From contig NZ_AP028031.1 in assembly GCF_030296915.1 (NCBI RefSeq), positions 697,001 through 761,000 of the forward strand: a stretch of 64,000 bases of DNA, given 5' to 3'. The translations under genes and the position numbers were made by a program. Within the stretch, counting starts at the first letter, position 1, and the number at the start of each line of letters is the position of its first letter. This document shows positions 16,492 through 26,353 of this stretch, piece after piece. The notes beneath the pieces are model-generated. The model worked only from the letters and a program-made list of their open reading frames with translations, was not told the origin of the DNA and searched no databases. The stretch comes from Anaerostipes hadrus ATCC 29173 = JCM 17467. Lineage in GTDB: Bacteria; Bacillota; Clostridia; Lachnospirales; Lachnospiraceae.

Positions 16492-17919
16492 ATGGAAGCA
16501 ACAAGATTACAGATGCAGAACTTTCTGATCTTTTTATTAGATTTGGTGGGAGTTACTGTTGGTTATTTTGCAGCAGTATGGCTGCGGTTTGGAAATATTG
16601 AAACAGGGTATACCGTGATGGGGAACGATACGTATTATCGTTGGCTCATTGCGATCGTAGTACTTATGATGATCTACTTTCTGTTTCGTCCGAATCGTGG
16701 TTTTTTTAAGCGCAAATTTATAGAAGAAATGAGAATGAATTTGCAGACGGTCATTCTGATGGCAGCAGGAATGGCGATGGTTGCATTCCTGATCCAAGAT
16801 GCAAAAGATTACTCCAGATTTATCTATATCTTTACTTCTGGATTCAGTTTTGTATGGATGCAGATCACACATCGAGTTTATCGGAAGTATTGGCTATCAA
16901 GAAGAAAGGATCATTCTTATGCAAGAAAGATGATGATCATCACAACGAGTGATCATGCAGAAGAAGTGATCGGGAATATCATGGAAGAGAAGAACTGGGA
17001 TCTGTGGATCACAAGTGTTGCAGTTGTGGACAAAGATATGACAGGATGGCTTATCAACGAGATTCCGGTTGTAGCACATTCATATCGAAGTATTTTTGAA
17101 TATGCGATGCGGTCGGTTGTAGATGAAGTATTCTTATATATACCGATGGATGACGAATTTCCAATCGCGATGACAATACAGAACCTTGAGGACATGGGAA
17201 TTAAGACGAATCTTAACATTTCCCAGTTTCAGATCAATGAGAATCTGGAACGATCACTTGAGAAAGTTGGTCCTTATGAAAGTGTAAGTTTCTCTGGTCA
17301 TAATGTATCATTTGTCATGCTGATGATGAAGAGAGCAATGGATATTGCCGGGGGATTGGTTGGAATGTTGATCACAGCGATCGCAGTGATCATTGTTGGA
17401 CCGCTGGTGAAGTTAGAATCACCGGGGCCGCTGTTCTTCTCACAGAAGAGAGTTGGGAAGAATGGAAGGATCTTCAAAATCTATAAGATTCGTTCGATGT
17501 ATCAGGATGCGGAAGAGCGCAAGAAAGAGCTTATGGCGCAGAATGAGATGGACGGCTTGATGTTTAAGATGAAAGACGATCCGAGAATTACCAAGGTTGG
17601 AAAGTTTATCAGGAAGACAAGTATTGATGAACTTCCACAGTTTTGGAATGTACTGAAGGGGGATATGAGTCTGGTAGGGACAAGACCGCCTACAGTGGAT
17701 GAGTTTGAACAGTATAGTACTTACCATAAGAAGAGACTTTGCCAGAAGCCTGGACTGACTGGGGTTTGGCAGGTTAGCGGAAGAAGCACGATCACAGACT
17801 TTGAGGAGATTGTTCAGATGGATGTTGATTATATCGATCATTGGTCTATTTGGAGGGATATTGGGATATTGATTAAGACAGTGTGGCTTGTTGTTTGTGG
17901 GGATGATGGGGCACAGTAG
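16492..17919 (+). CDS. Polyprenyl glycosylphosphotransferase (priming sugar transferase, WbaP/CpsE type)
   Basis: 475 residues. Residues 1-120 carry about four membrane helices; residues 140-265 are a CoA-binding-like domain. From residue about 282 the catalytic bacterial sugar transferase domain starts (KRAMDIAGG, GPLFFSQKRVGKNG, FKIYKIRSM, then DELPQFWNVLKGDMSLVGTRP and KPGLTGVWQVSGRS). It moves a hexose-1-phosphate from a UDP-sugar to undecaprenyl phosphate at the inner face of the membrane and so starts each repeat unit. First gene of the operon, preceded by GGGGATGGAA. Length and motifs are full. Confidence 0.94.
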   Translation: MEATRLQMQNFLIFLLDLVGVTVGYFAAVWLRFGNIETGYTVMGNDTYYRWLIAIVVLMMIYFLFRPNRGFFKRKFIEEMRMNLQTVILMAAGMAMVAFLIQDAKDYSRFIYIFTSGFSFVWMQITHRVYRKYWLSRRKDHSYARKMMIITTSDHAEEVIGNIMEEKNWDLWITSVAVVDKDMTGWLINEIPVVAHSYRSIFEYAMRSVVDEVFLYIPMDDEFPIAMTIQNLEDMGIKTNLNISQFQINENLERSLEKVGPYESVSFSGHNVSFVMLMMKRAMDIAGGLVGMLITAIAVIIVGPLVKLESPGPLFFSQKRVGKNGRIFKIYKIRSMYQDAEERKKELMAQNEMDGLMFKMKDDPRITKVGKFIRKTSIDELPQFWNVLKGDMSLVGTRPPTVDEFEQYSTYHKKRLCQKPGLTGVWQVSGRSTITDFEEIVQMDVDYIDHWSIWRDIGILIKTVWLVVCGDDGAQ

Positions 17920-17983
17920 GTAGATTTGAGAGTGTGGAGTTGTGGATTAGTTGATTGTTGATTGAATGAAGGGGACTATCAAA

Positions 17984-19159
17984 TTGAAAAAAAGAGGTAA
18001 CAAGAATTTAAGAATTGCGATGATCGGTCATAAGGTTGTTCCATCTAGAAGAGGTGGAATTGAACGTGTATTGACGATTATGTGTCCATTAATGATAAAA
18101 AAAGGCCACCAAGTAACATGCTTTAACCGATCTGGCGATAAAGTGGAAAATGAATATGTAAAAACTGTAAAAAGGAAAAAGTATAGGGGAGTTCAGTTAA
18201 AGAAAGTAATAACGATCAATAAAAGAGGATTAGCAGCGATGACATCCTCTTTTTCTGCTGCAATTTGTGCAGCATTTGGAAAATATGATATTGTACATTT
18301 TCATGCAGAAGGACCAAGTGCATTTCTATGGATTCCGAAACTGTTTGGAAAGCGCTGTATCGTAACGATTCATGGAATTGACTGGGCGAGAGATAAATGG
18401 AAACACGGATTTGGTTCCAGATATATTAAGTTTGGGGAATATATTGCAGCAAAGTATGCAGATGAAGTGATTGTATTAAGTGAAAAAGTACAGAAGTATT
18501 TTAAGAAGTTTTATGATAGAGATACTGTTTTGATTCCGAATGGGGTTATGACGCATGAGAATCAGAAAGCGGATTTGATCACTCAGAAATTTGGACTTCA
18601 TAAGGATGAGTATATTTGTGCATTATCACGACTGACAGAAGAAAAGGGAATTCATTTCTTGATTGAGGCGTATAAGGAACTTAAAACAGATAAGAAACTA
18701 GTGATCGCTGGGGCTACGAGTGATACGGATGGGTATGTGAAGATGCTGAAAGAGATGGCTGGAGATGATCCGAATATTATCTTTACTGGATTTGTTTCTG
18801 GAAAGTTACTGGAAGAGATTTATAGTAATGCTTATGTTTATGTGCTGCCTTCTAAGTTGGAGGGTATGCCACTTAGTCTGCTTGAGGCTATGAGTTATGG
18901 GAACTGTGTGATCGGGTCTGATATTGCTGAGATTGCTGATGTGGTTGAGGATAAGGCGATATTGTTTAAGAAGGCTAATGTTGAGGATCTGAAAGAAAAG
19001 CTGCAGATGGTTTGTGATGATGAACAAATCGTTCGGAAATATAAGAGTGAAGCTTCGGAATATATTTGTGGGAAGTATAATTGGGAAGATGTTGTGGAGA
19101 GAACATTGAGAGTATATCAGAAGGGAAAAAAGATCAATGAAAATCTTAATGATAAATAA
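17984..19159 (+). CDS. Glycosyltransferase family 4 (with DUF1972-like N-terminal region)
   Basis: 391 residues from TTG 17984, which has AAGGGG 9 bases upstream; an ATG at 17966 is the alternative start but lacks a good ribosome site. GT-B fold. The N-terminus RIAMIGHKVVPSRRGGIERV resembles rhamnosyl- and galactosyltransferases of the CpsF/WchF group. The donor domain ends in EGMPLSLLEAMSYG with the EX7E-type glutamates. It adds one sugar to the lipid-linked repeat unit in the cytoplasm. Its end overlaps the next gene by 23 bases. Confidence 0.88.
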   Translation: MKKRGNKNLRIAMIGHKVVPSRRGGIERVLTIMCPLMIKKGHQVTCFNRSGDKVENEYVKTVKRKKYRGVQLKKVITINKRGLAAMTSSFSAAICAAFGKYDIVHFHAEGPSAFLWIPKLFGKRCIVTIHGIDWARDKWKHGFGSRYIKFGEYIAAKYADEVIVLSEKVQKYFKKFYDRDTVLIPNGVMTHENQKADLITQKFGLHKDEYICALSRLTEEKGIHFLIEAYKELKTDKKLVIAGATSDTDGYVKMLKEMAGDDPNIIFTGFVSGKLLEEIYSNAYVYVLPSKLEGMPLSLLEAMSYGNCVIGSDIAEIADVVEDKAILFKKANVEDLKEKLQMVCDDEQIVRKYKSEASEYICGKYNWEDVVERTLRVYQKGKKINENLNDK

Positions 19160-21581
19160 GTTTTTATATCCTAATGGTGGATCAGAAACATATATCTTCA
19201 AATTAGGAGAATATTTAGAAAAACAGGGACATAAAGTAGAGTTTTTTGGAATGGAACATGAAGGAAGATGTGTAGGAAACAATGTAGATGCGTATACATC
19301 TGATATGGACTTTCATGGTGGAAGTAAACTTGCAAAGTTAACATATCCATTAAAAACAATCTATTCCAAAGAAGCAAGAACAAAGATTAGACAGGTGCTG
19401 GATGATTTTCAGCCAGATGTGTGTCATATTAATAACTTCAACTATCAGTTGACACCAAGTATTATTGTAGAAATCCAGAAATGGAGAAAAGAGACAGGAA
19501 AGAACTGCAGAATCGTATTTACAGCACATGACTATCAGCTTGTCTGTCCAAACCATATGTGTAACAATCCTAACACACATGAAAACTGTGAAAAATGTTT
19601 AGGTGGACATTTCTTAAATTGTACAAAAGGAAAATGTATCCATGGAAGCACCGCAAAGAGTGCAGTTGGAACCATGGAAGCTGAGTTTTGGAAACTAAAA
19701 GGAACTTATAAATATATTGATGCAATGATCTGTTGCAGTCATTTTATGAAAAAAAAGTTAGATAGTAATCCATTGTTTGCAAAGAAAACAATCGCATTAC
19801 ATAACTTTATTGATAAAGTAGAATGGAAGAATACAGAGAAAAAAGACTATGTTCTGTATTTTGGACGTTTTTCTGAAGAAAAGGGAATTGGGACATTAAT
19901 TGATGTATGTAAGTCATTACCAGATGTTCCATTTATCTTTGCTGGAACTGGTCCGTTAGAAAATCAAATTGAAGGAATTCCAAACATTAAGAATGTAGGA
20001 TTCCAGACAGGCAAAGATTTAGAAAAACTGATCAGAGAAGCAAGATTTTCTATTTATCCATCAGAATGGTATGAAAACTGCCCATTCTCAGTGATGGAAT
20101 CACAGATGTATGGAACTCCAGTATTAGGAGCGAACATTGGTGGAATTCCAGAGCTGATTCAGGAAGGAAAAACAGGAGAATTATTTGAAAGTGCAGATGC
20201 AGTTGATTTGAAAGAAAAGATTAAACATCTGTGGGAAGATAAGGAACTAACAGCTTCTTATACAGAAAATTGTAAAAATATTAGTTTTGATACAATCGAT
20301 GAGTATTATGAGAAGTTGATGAAGATTTATACAGGAAGAGTTCGAGGTAATCGAGCAGCAAATAAACAAAAAGGGAAGTTGAGTGAGAAAAATATGAGTA
20401 AAGATAAGAAAGTTAAGAAGTTAAATGGTACAGTTATTGTTACATATCGTTGTAACGCAAGATGTAATATGTGTAATCGTTACAAGAAACCATCTACACC
20501 AGATGAAGAGATTAGTTTAGAGACAATTAAGAAGTTACCACCAATGTATTTTACAAACATTACTGGTGGAGAACCATTTATCCGTACAGATTTAAAAGAC
20601 ATTGTGCGTGAGTTATATAAGAAATCAGATCGTATCGTTATTTCAACAAATGGTTTCTTTACAGATCGTATTGTAGATCTGTGTAAAGAATTCCCTGACA
20701 TCGGAATTCGTATCTCTATTGAAGGATTAGAAGAAACAAATAACAAGATCCGTGGATTAGAAAATGGATTCCAGCGTGGATATACAACATTAAAGAAATT
20801 AAGAAAAATGGGTATGAAAGACGTTGGATTTGGTATGACAGTACAGGATGCAAACTGTAAAGACTTAGTACCTCTTTATAAGATTTCAGATAAGATGGGA
20901 ATGGAATTTGCAACAGCTTCTTTACATAACAGTTTTTACTTTGTAGAAGCAAAGAATATTATTAAAAACCGTCCAATGGTTGCAAAACAGTTTGAAAACT
21001 TAGTAAACGAACTGTTAAACAGCAATTCACCAAAGAAATGGTTCCGTGCTTACTTTAACCATGGACTGATCAACTATATCTATGGACAGAAGAGATTACT
21101 TCCATGTGATATGAGTTTTGACACATTCTTTATTGATCCATATGGTGATGTTATGCCATGTAATGGAACAAAAGATAAAGAAGTTATGGGTAACTTAAAT
21201 AAACAGAGCTGGAATGAATTATGGAATAGTAAAGAAGCAGAAGAAGTTCGTAAGAAAGTTCGTTGCTGCGATCGTGACTGCTGGATGATCGGTTCTGTAT
21301 CACCTGCTATGCATAAGTATATTTGGGTTCCTGCTCTTTGGGTTATGAAACATAAATTTTTACGGTTCTTTAAGAAGAAAAAATATAGTATGTATGAGAA
21401 TAAAATCGTTCGTGACTATAAGAAGGGTATTGTTACGAAGGAAGAACTTGATAAGTGTTCTACATGTGATATGTGTGCGACGATCAATGATGGATTGTCT
21501 GCAGCTTCTAAGGAGCAGTTAGTTGGTAAGAGTGGAGAAGAGATTGTGGATGCGGATATTGCGGCACAGATGGAGAAGTAG
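19137..21581 (+). CDS. Fusion: GT4 glycosyltransferase plus radical SAM/SPASM enzyme
   Basis: 814 residues without internal stop. Residues 1-395 are a GT-B glycosyltransferase (YPNGGSETYIFKLGEYLEKQG near the N-terminus in family pattern, FGRFSEEKGIGTL, and ENCPFSVMESQMYGTP as the donor-site EX7E motif). Residues 420-814 are a radical SAM protein: CNARCNMC (Cys 439, 443, 446) binds the 4Fe-4S cluster, then TGGEPF. A SPASM-like part follows with CDMSFDTFFIDPYGDVMPC and CSTCDMC. Arg codons change from mostly AGA in the first part to mostly CGT in the second, which marks a recent join. An in-frame ATG at 20394 could still start the second part alone. The radical SAM part may modify a sugar or an attached group. 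Confidence 0.88.
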   Translation: MKILMINKFLYPNGGSETYIFKLGEYLEKQGHKVEFFGMEHEGRCVGNNVDAYTSDMDFHGGSKLAKLTYPLKTIYSKEARTKIRQVLDDFQPDVCHINNFNYQLTPSIIVEIQKWRKETGKNCRIVFTAHDYQLVCPNHMCNNPNTHENCEKCLGGHFLNCTKGKCIHGSTAKSAVGTMEAEFWKLKGTYKYIDAMICCSHFMKKKLDSNPLFAKKTIALHNFIDKVEWKNTEKKDYVLYFGRFSEEKGIGTLIDVCKSLPDVPFIFAGTGPLENQIEGIPNIKNVGFQTGKDLEKLIREARFSIYPSEWYENCPFSVMESQMYGTPVLGANIGGIPELIQEGKTGELFESADAVDLKEKIKHLWEDKELTASYTENCKNISFDTIDEYYEKLMKIYTGRVRGNRAANKQKGKLSEKNMSKDKKVKKLNGTVIVTYRCNARCNMCNRYKKPSTPDEEISLETIKKLPPMYFTNITGGEPFIRTDLKDIVRELYKKSDRIVISTNGFFTDRIVDLCKEFPDIGIRISIEGLEETNNKIRGLENGFQRGYTTLKKLRKMGMKDVGFGMTVQDANCKDLVPLYKISDKMGMEFATASLHNSFYFVEAKNIIKNRPMVAKQFENLVNELLNSNSPKKWFRAYFNHGLINYIYGQKRLLPCDMSFDTFFIDPYGDVMPCNGTKDKEVMGNLNKQSWNELWNSKEAEEVRKKVRCCDRDCWMIGSVSPAMHKYIWVPALWVMKHKFLRFFKKKKYSMYENKIVRDYKKGIVTKEELDKCSTCDMCATINDGLSAASKEQLVGKSGEEIVDADIAAQMEK

Positions 21582-21584
21582 AAG

Positions 21585-22685
21585 ATGAATATATTGATTG
21601 TAAATCCGATTGTATATACTTCTGAAACAAAAAATATTATAAGAGCGAATTCTATTAAGGATACAATGATTTATGATTTATGTTTGGCTTTTGAAAAAAA
21701 AGGTCATAATGTGACGTTGTATGCTGCTGAACCATTTAAACCAGTAAATGAAGAAAAATATCCATTCAAAGTTATATGGGGAAAATGTAAGTTTAAATCA
21801 ATTTTTATGCCACATTGTTTCCCTTACATGTATAACTTATCAAAATACATAAAGAAAAATGGCAATAATATAGATTTTATTATTTGTAGCGAAGTTTTTT
21901 CAATTAATACATTAAATGCTGTGTTGACTAACAAGAACAAAGTTATAGTTTGGCATGAGTTAGCAAAACATAATGCTATGATGAAAAAAATACCATCAAA
22001 GATATGGTATAATTTTGTAGCACGATTTTTGATGAGAAATGTAAAAGTAGTAGCAAGATCAGAAGAAGCAAAGAATTTTATAAAAAAATATTGCAGAAAA
22101 ACAGATTCAAAAATTATTGAACATGGAGTAAACCTTGATAAATTTATATATTCAACAGATAAAAAGAATTATTTTGTGGTTTGTTCTCAATTAATTGAAA
22201 GAAAGAGAATTGATGGGATTTTATTAAAATTTGGAGAATATTTAAAGATCAGTGGAAACTCAAGCAAATTAATTATAATTGGAGATGGAGAATTAAAATC
22301 TTCGTTAGAGCAGCAGAGTAGAGAGTTAGGATTAGAAGAAAAGGTTATTTTCAAGGGAAAATTAAATCATGAAGAATTATTACCATACTTAGCTCATGCG
22401 AAAGCACTCTTAGTTAATACAATTAAAGATAATAGCATGATTTCTATAGTGGAATCTATTGCTGTTGGAACTCCAGTAGTGACAACAGAGATACCATTAA
22501 ATGCATCATATATAAAAAAATATAAATTAGGTATTGCTAAAGAATGGGATCAACAGGATCTAATGAAAATAGTAAATGATAACGAAGTATATGTTAATAA
22601 TTGCCTAAAATATCGTGAAAAATTGTCGACCTTGTCAAAGGTAGAAGATTTTATGAATTGCTTTAGAAAAATGAAAGAGAATTAA
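21585..22685 (+). CDS. Glycosyltransferase family 4
   Basis: 366 residues, GT-B fold. N-terminal Rossmann part with LAFEKKGHNVTLYAAEPF; C-terminal part with VVCSQLIERKRIDG (start of the donor domain) and NSMISIVESIAVGTPVV, the EX7E nucleotide-sugar site. It starts 3 bases after the fusion gene with GGAGAAGTAGAAG upstream. It adds a sugar to the growing unit; donor and linkage cannot be told from sequence. From here to 30.5 kb the DNA becomes more AT-rich than the first EPS genes. Confidence 0.87.
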   Translation: MNILIVNPIVYTSETKNIIRANSIKDTMIYDLCLAFEKKGHNVTLYAAEPFKPVNEEKYPFKVIWGKCKFKSIFMPHCFPYMYNLSKYIKKNGNNIDFIICSEVFSINTLNAVLTNKNKVIVWHELAKHNAMMKKIPSKIWYNFVARFLMRNVKVVARSEEAKNFIKKYCRKTDSKIIEHGVNLDKFIYSTDKKNYFVVCSQLIERKRIDGILLKFGEYLKISGNSSKLIIIGDGELKSSLEQQSRELGLEEKVIFKGKLNHEELLPYLAHAKALLVNTIKDNSMISIVESIAVGTPVVTTEIPLNASYIKKYKLGIAKEWDQQDLMKIVNDNEVYVNNCLKYREKLSTLSKVEDFMNCFRKMKEN

Positions 22686-22698
22686 TAAAGGAGAGCAG

Positions 22699-23727
22699 AT
22701 GAAAACACAAAATAAGATACATTATGGGGGATTAGATGGTTTAAGAGCTTATTCAGCCATAGGTGTTGCGATGATGCATATTTTATCAAATGGAAAATAT
22801 AAAGTAAGTGGTTTTGTTTTTGATCCATTTATACAATCGTTAGGAAATTTAGTGTTTCTCTTTATGATGATTAGTGCATTTTCTATGTGTTGCGGATATT
22901 ATGATAGGTTAATTAATCAGGAGATATCAGTAGAAAAGTTTTATGCCAGAAGATATAAGAAAATATGGCCATTTTTTGCCATTTTATGTTTTGTTGATGC
23001 AATAATATCTCCAAGTATAAATGCAGTATATGAATTGTTTGCAAATTTGACACTATGTTTTGGACTTTTACCAAATGCTAATATATCAGTAATCGGCATT
23101 GGTTGGTTTTTGGGATTAATATTTGTGTTTTATATGATTTTTCCATTTTTCTGTTACTTGATTAGTAATAGAAATAGAGCATGGGGGGCATTTATTATTT
23201 CCATGATTTTTAATATAATATGTAGAATTTATTTTTTTGATAATAATCATGTAATAAGTGGATTTGATGTAAGAGGAAATATTATATATTCAGCAATGTT
23301 TTTTATGTTAGGTGGAATACTATTCTTATATAAAAATAGCATATATGAATTTTGCCAAAAGAAAAAAATATTAATAGCATTGTTAACAGTAATAATTGCA
23401 GGAATATATTTTTACCAAGGAAAATCGGAACCATTTATTATGTTAGTATTATTTGGATTACTATTAATTTATTCTATTGCATCCCAAAATAATACAGGAA
23501 AAATTCTTCAAAATAAATTTACTAAGTTTATTGGAAATATCAGTTTAGAGATTTATTTGTGCCATATGGTTTTTTATCGAATGATAGAAAAAGTACATAT
23601 GAATCATTTATTTGGAAATGAAATTTTATCATATATAGTTACTGTAATTATGACATTAGCATGTGCGATTATTTTTTCTTGTGTTGTAAAATATCTATTG
23701 GAAAAAATGATGCAAAAGAAATTATGA
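22699..23727 (+). CDS. Acyltransferase family 3 membrane protein (sugar O-acetyltransferase type)
   Basis: 342 residues with about ten membrane helices. Start region GGLDGLRAYSAIGVAMMHIL is the acyltransferase-3 signature, with the catalytic-type His in MMH (around residue 26), followed by FYARRYKKIWP. Such proteins transfer an acetyl or succinyl group to a sugar of an exported glycan, using cytoplasmic donor and membrane passage. AAAGGAGAGCAG precedes the ATG. A second, different family member lies at 25316. Confidence 0.88.
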   Translation: MKTQNKIHYGGLDGLRAYSAIGVAMMHILSNGKYKVSGFVFDPFIQSLGNLVFLFMMISAFSMCCGYYDRLINQEISVEKFYARRYKKIWPFFAILCFVDAIISPSINAVYELFANLTLCFGLLPNANISVIGIGWFLGLIFVFYMIFPFFCYLISNRNRAWGAFIISMIFNIICRIYFFDNNHVISGFDVRGNIIYSAMFFMLGGILFLYKNSIYEFCQKKKILIALLTVIIAGIYFYQGKSEPFIMLVLFGLLLIYSIASQNNTGKILQNKFTKFIGNISLEIYLCHMVFYRMIEKVHMNHLFGNEILSYIVTVIMTLACAIIFSCVVKYLLEKMMQKKL

Positions 23728-23741
23728 AAGAGAGAGAAGTT

Positions 23742-24713
23742 ATGTATAAAATAGCTTATGTAGTTCCTTTTTTTGGAAAGTTTCCTAAAGGGTTCGAATT
23801 TTGGTTATTAAGTTGCAAATGTAATCCTACGATAGATTGGTTGATATTTACAGATGATCAAACACCATATGATTATCCTGAAAATGTAAAAGTGACGTAT
23901 TTTTCATTTGAAAAAATGAAAGAAAGAATTCAGAGAATTTTCGATTTTCCAATATCATTGGAACGTCCGTATAAACTTTGTGATTATAAACCATCATATG
24001 GAGAAGTATTTAAAGATGAATTAGCAGGATATGATTTTTGGGGAAATTGCGATATTGATTTGGTTTGGGGAAATATAAGAAAATTTTACACAGATGAAAT
24101 TTTAGAAAAATATGAAAAAGTTGGTTTTAATGGACATTCAATGCTATATAAAAACACACCAGAAATTAATGCTAGATATCGAACTTATATAGAAGGTATA
24201 GATTATTATAAAGATGTGTATACCACAGATAAAGGTTATGCGTTTGATGAGCCAGGAATGGACAATATTTATAAAAAACTTGAAATTCCGGTATACGAAA
24301 AAATCGATTTTGCTAATCTATTGAAGTATGATTACGGATTCTATTTAGATTGGGAACCAAAAGAGGATGCATATAAAAATGAGCATCAAGTTTTCACATG
24401 GAAAAATGGGCAATTACTTAGACATTATCTTGCAAATGGTAAAATACATCAAGAAGAATATATGTATTTGCATTATTGGTGTCGACCAACGACGTTTAGA
24501 ATTTCTGAGTACAAAGAGCAGAAACAGTATTTGATTTATGCTGATACAACAACTGATAAATTCTATGAAATTACGCCTGAATTAATAATGAAGAGAAGTA
24601 AAAGAAGTAAGATAAAATTTTATACAAAAGTATTATGGTTTAATCGAAAAAAGATAACGTTAGAAAGAATTATATTTAATATTAAAGGTATGTTAAAATA
24701 TAAAGAAGATTAG
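23742..24713 (+). CDS. DUF6625 family protein, probable glycosyltransferase
   Basis: 323 residues from ATG 23742 (AGAGAGAAG just upstream; an ATG at 23724 overlaps the previous stop and is less likely). N-terminus [21 protein letters not shown], then WLIFTDD, and [16 protein letters not shown] contains a DxD. This matches the clostridial and rumen EPS family DUF6625, thought to be a GT-A-type glycosyltransferase using a metal bound by the DxD. A conserved YLHYWCRP stands near the C-terminus. Function is inferred from fold-like motifs and context. Confidence 0.78.
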   Translation: MYKIAYVVPFFGKFPKGFEFWLLSCKCNPTIDWLIFTDDQTPYDYPENVKVTYFSFEKMKERIQRIFDFPISLERPYKLCDYKPSYGEVFKDELAGYDFWGNCDIDLVWGNIRKFYTDEILEKYEKVGFNGHSMLYKNTPEINARYRTYIEGIDYYKDVYTTDKGYAFDEPGMDNIYKKLEIPVYEKIDFANLLKYDYGFYLDWEPKEDAYKNEHQVFTWKNGQLLRHYLANGKIHQEEYMYLHYWCRPTTFRISEYKEQKQYLIYADTTTDKFYEITPELIMKRSKRSKIKFYTKVLWFNRKKITLERIIFNIKGMLKYKED

Positions 24714-24726
24714 AGGCAATAAAACA

Positions 24727-25287
24727 ATGAGATTATATGTGATATTTGATAAATTCAGAAGGTATTGGAGACAAATACATATGTTAACAATACGCGATGG
24801 ATGGAAAAAGATGGATTACATAAAAAAACATAATATGTTTGCGCAGGTTGGAGAGAATTGTTATTTTCAATCTAATATATTACCAGCAGAACCGTTTCTA
24901 GTGTATTTACATAATAATGTTGCTATCTCTGCAGGAGTACGTTTAGTTACGCATAGTGCCGTAAATACGGTTTTTAATCATGAAGAAAATACAGATACTT
25001 ATTTATGCAGATATGGCAAAGTTGAAATTGGAAATAATGTTTATATAGGAGCAGATGCAATAATTAATTATGGAGTTACAATTGGAGATAATTGCATTAT
25101 TGCTGCAGGTGCTGTAGTGACTAAAGATGTTCCGGCAGGAAGTGTTATGGGAGGTGTTCCAGCGAAACAGATTGGAACATATGAAGATGCTAAGAGAAAA
25201 GCAAAAGAATTTTCTAAACCATATTTAGATATGGGATTGAGGGAACCATGTACAGTTGAAGAGATGATGAAGAAAATTAAGAAGTGA
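24727..25287 (+). CDS. Hexapeptide-repeat (LbH) acetyltransferase
   Basis: 186 residues. Residues about 45-160 carry left-handed beta-helix repeats ([21 protein letters not shown], then [30 protein letters not shown] in short hexapeptide blocks). Likely acetyl-CoA-dependent O- or N-acetylation of an EPS sugar in the cytoplasm. The His usually serving as base may be H in LVTHSAVN. Together with the two acyltransferase-3 genes it suggests a heavily acylated polymer. A short basic N-terminal extension of 40 residues precedes the repeats. Confidence 0.87.
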   Translation: MRLYVIFDKFRRYWRQIHMLTIRDGWKKMDYIKKHNMFAQVGENCYFQSNILPAEPFLVYLHNNVAISAGVRLVTHSAVNTVFNHEENTDTYLCRYGKVEIGNNVYIGADAIINYGVTIGDNCIIAAGAVVTKDVPAGSVMGGVPAKQIGTYEDAKRKAKEFSKPYLDMGLREPCTVEEMMKKIKK

Positions 25288-25315
25288 TTATGAAATGAAA
25301 GGAAGCTACAAATTA

Positions 25316-26353
25316 ATGGGAAAAAGTCAAAAAAGATATGTGTGGGTTGATTATATAAAAATATTTGCATGTTTATTGGTTGTATTTGGTCACCTATATA
25401 TGTCAATGATGGCAGGTGGTTGGATAAAAGAAACGGCACGATATTATTGTTGGCCAGTACAAACAATTTATACATTTCATGTGCCATTATTTTTTATATG
25501 TAGTGGTTTCTTATATCAATCTTCTAATAAAAACAAAGAATGGACATTAGAAAAACATGTTAAGAATGTGAAACGAAAATTGTTAGCTTTAGGAGTTCCG
25601 TATTTTACATTTTCCATTATAACATTAGTGTTGAAAATTGTATTTTCATCAGAGGTTAATAATCAAGCAACACCAATAGTAAGAACATTATTTATAGAAC
25701 CAATAGCTCCATATTGGTATTTGTATACATTGTTTTTTTTGTTTTGTCTTGTTCCATATTTTAAAGATAAACAGTTTATAAAAAAGATTTTTGTAGGAGC
25801 TGTATTTTTAAAAGTATTATATGTAGTATGGCTTTGTAATTTCAATCTTCCAGATGTAGTAAACAAGATTTTAGCAAATTTAGTATGGTTTTTGCTAGGA
25901 ATGTTGATATCAGAAATTTATATATCTAAGACATTGATGAAAGCTTGGATGAATGTCGTGATTTTTGGATTGGGATTAGGAATATCATGGATATATTATT
26001 CAACCCCCCTTGAAAATAATGTACTACAATTTATAATAGGTAGCTGTATGATCTTTCCGATACTTTATTTTTTTATGAGCATAAGTCCAGACAAAGAAGG
26101 AAGATTTGTACATAAATTAAATCAGTGTTTTATGCCTGTATACGTGTTACATACTATAGTTGCAGCTATGTTAAGAAGTATATTATTAAAAATAGGAATA
26201 GAAAATTTTCTATTACATTTTTCTATAGAATTGATAGCAAGTATATTAATTCCTATTGTCATATATGAGATTGCATCTAAGAATTGGATGTTATTATTTT
26301 GGTTTGAACCAGTAAAGGCATTGAAAATGAAAAGGAAGAAAAATGAGAATTAA
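25316..26353 (+). CDS. Acyltransferase family 3 membrane protein (second)
   Basis: 345 residues from ATG 25316, chosen for AAAGGAAG about 10 bases before it (an ATG at 25295 has none). About ten membrane helices. Signature YVWVDYIKIFACLLVVFGHL with the His near residue 23, then TFHVPLFFICSGFLY, the typical second helix of the OafA/WecH group. Probable O-acetyltransferase of the EPS. The last codons overlap the next gene by 11 bases. Confidence 0.87.
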   Translation: MGKSQKRYVWVDYIKIFACLLVVFGHLYMSMMAGGWIKETARYYCWPVQTIYTFHVPLFFICSGFLYQSSNKNKEWTLEKHVKNVKRKLLALGVPYFTFSIITLVLKIVFSSEVNNQATPIVRTLFIEPIAPYWYLYTLFFLFCLVPYFKDKQFIKKIFVGAVFLKVLYVVWLCNFNLPDVVNKILANLVWFLLGMLISEIYISKTLMKAWMNVVIFGLGLGISWIYYSTPLENNVLQFIIGSCMIFPILYFFMSISPDKEGRFVHKLNQCFMPVYVLHTIVAAMLRSILLKIGIENFLLHFSIELIASILIPIVIYEIASKNWMLLFWFEPVKALKMKRKKNEN

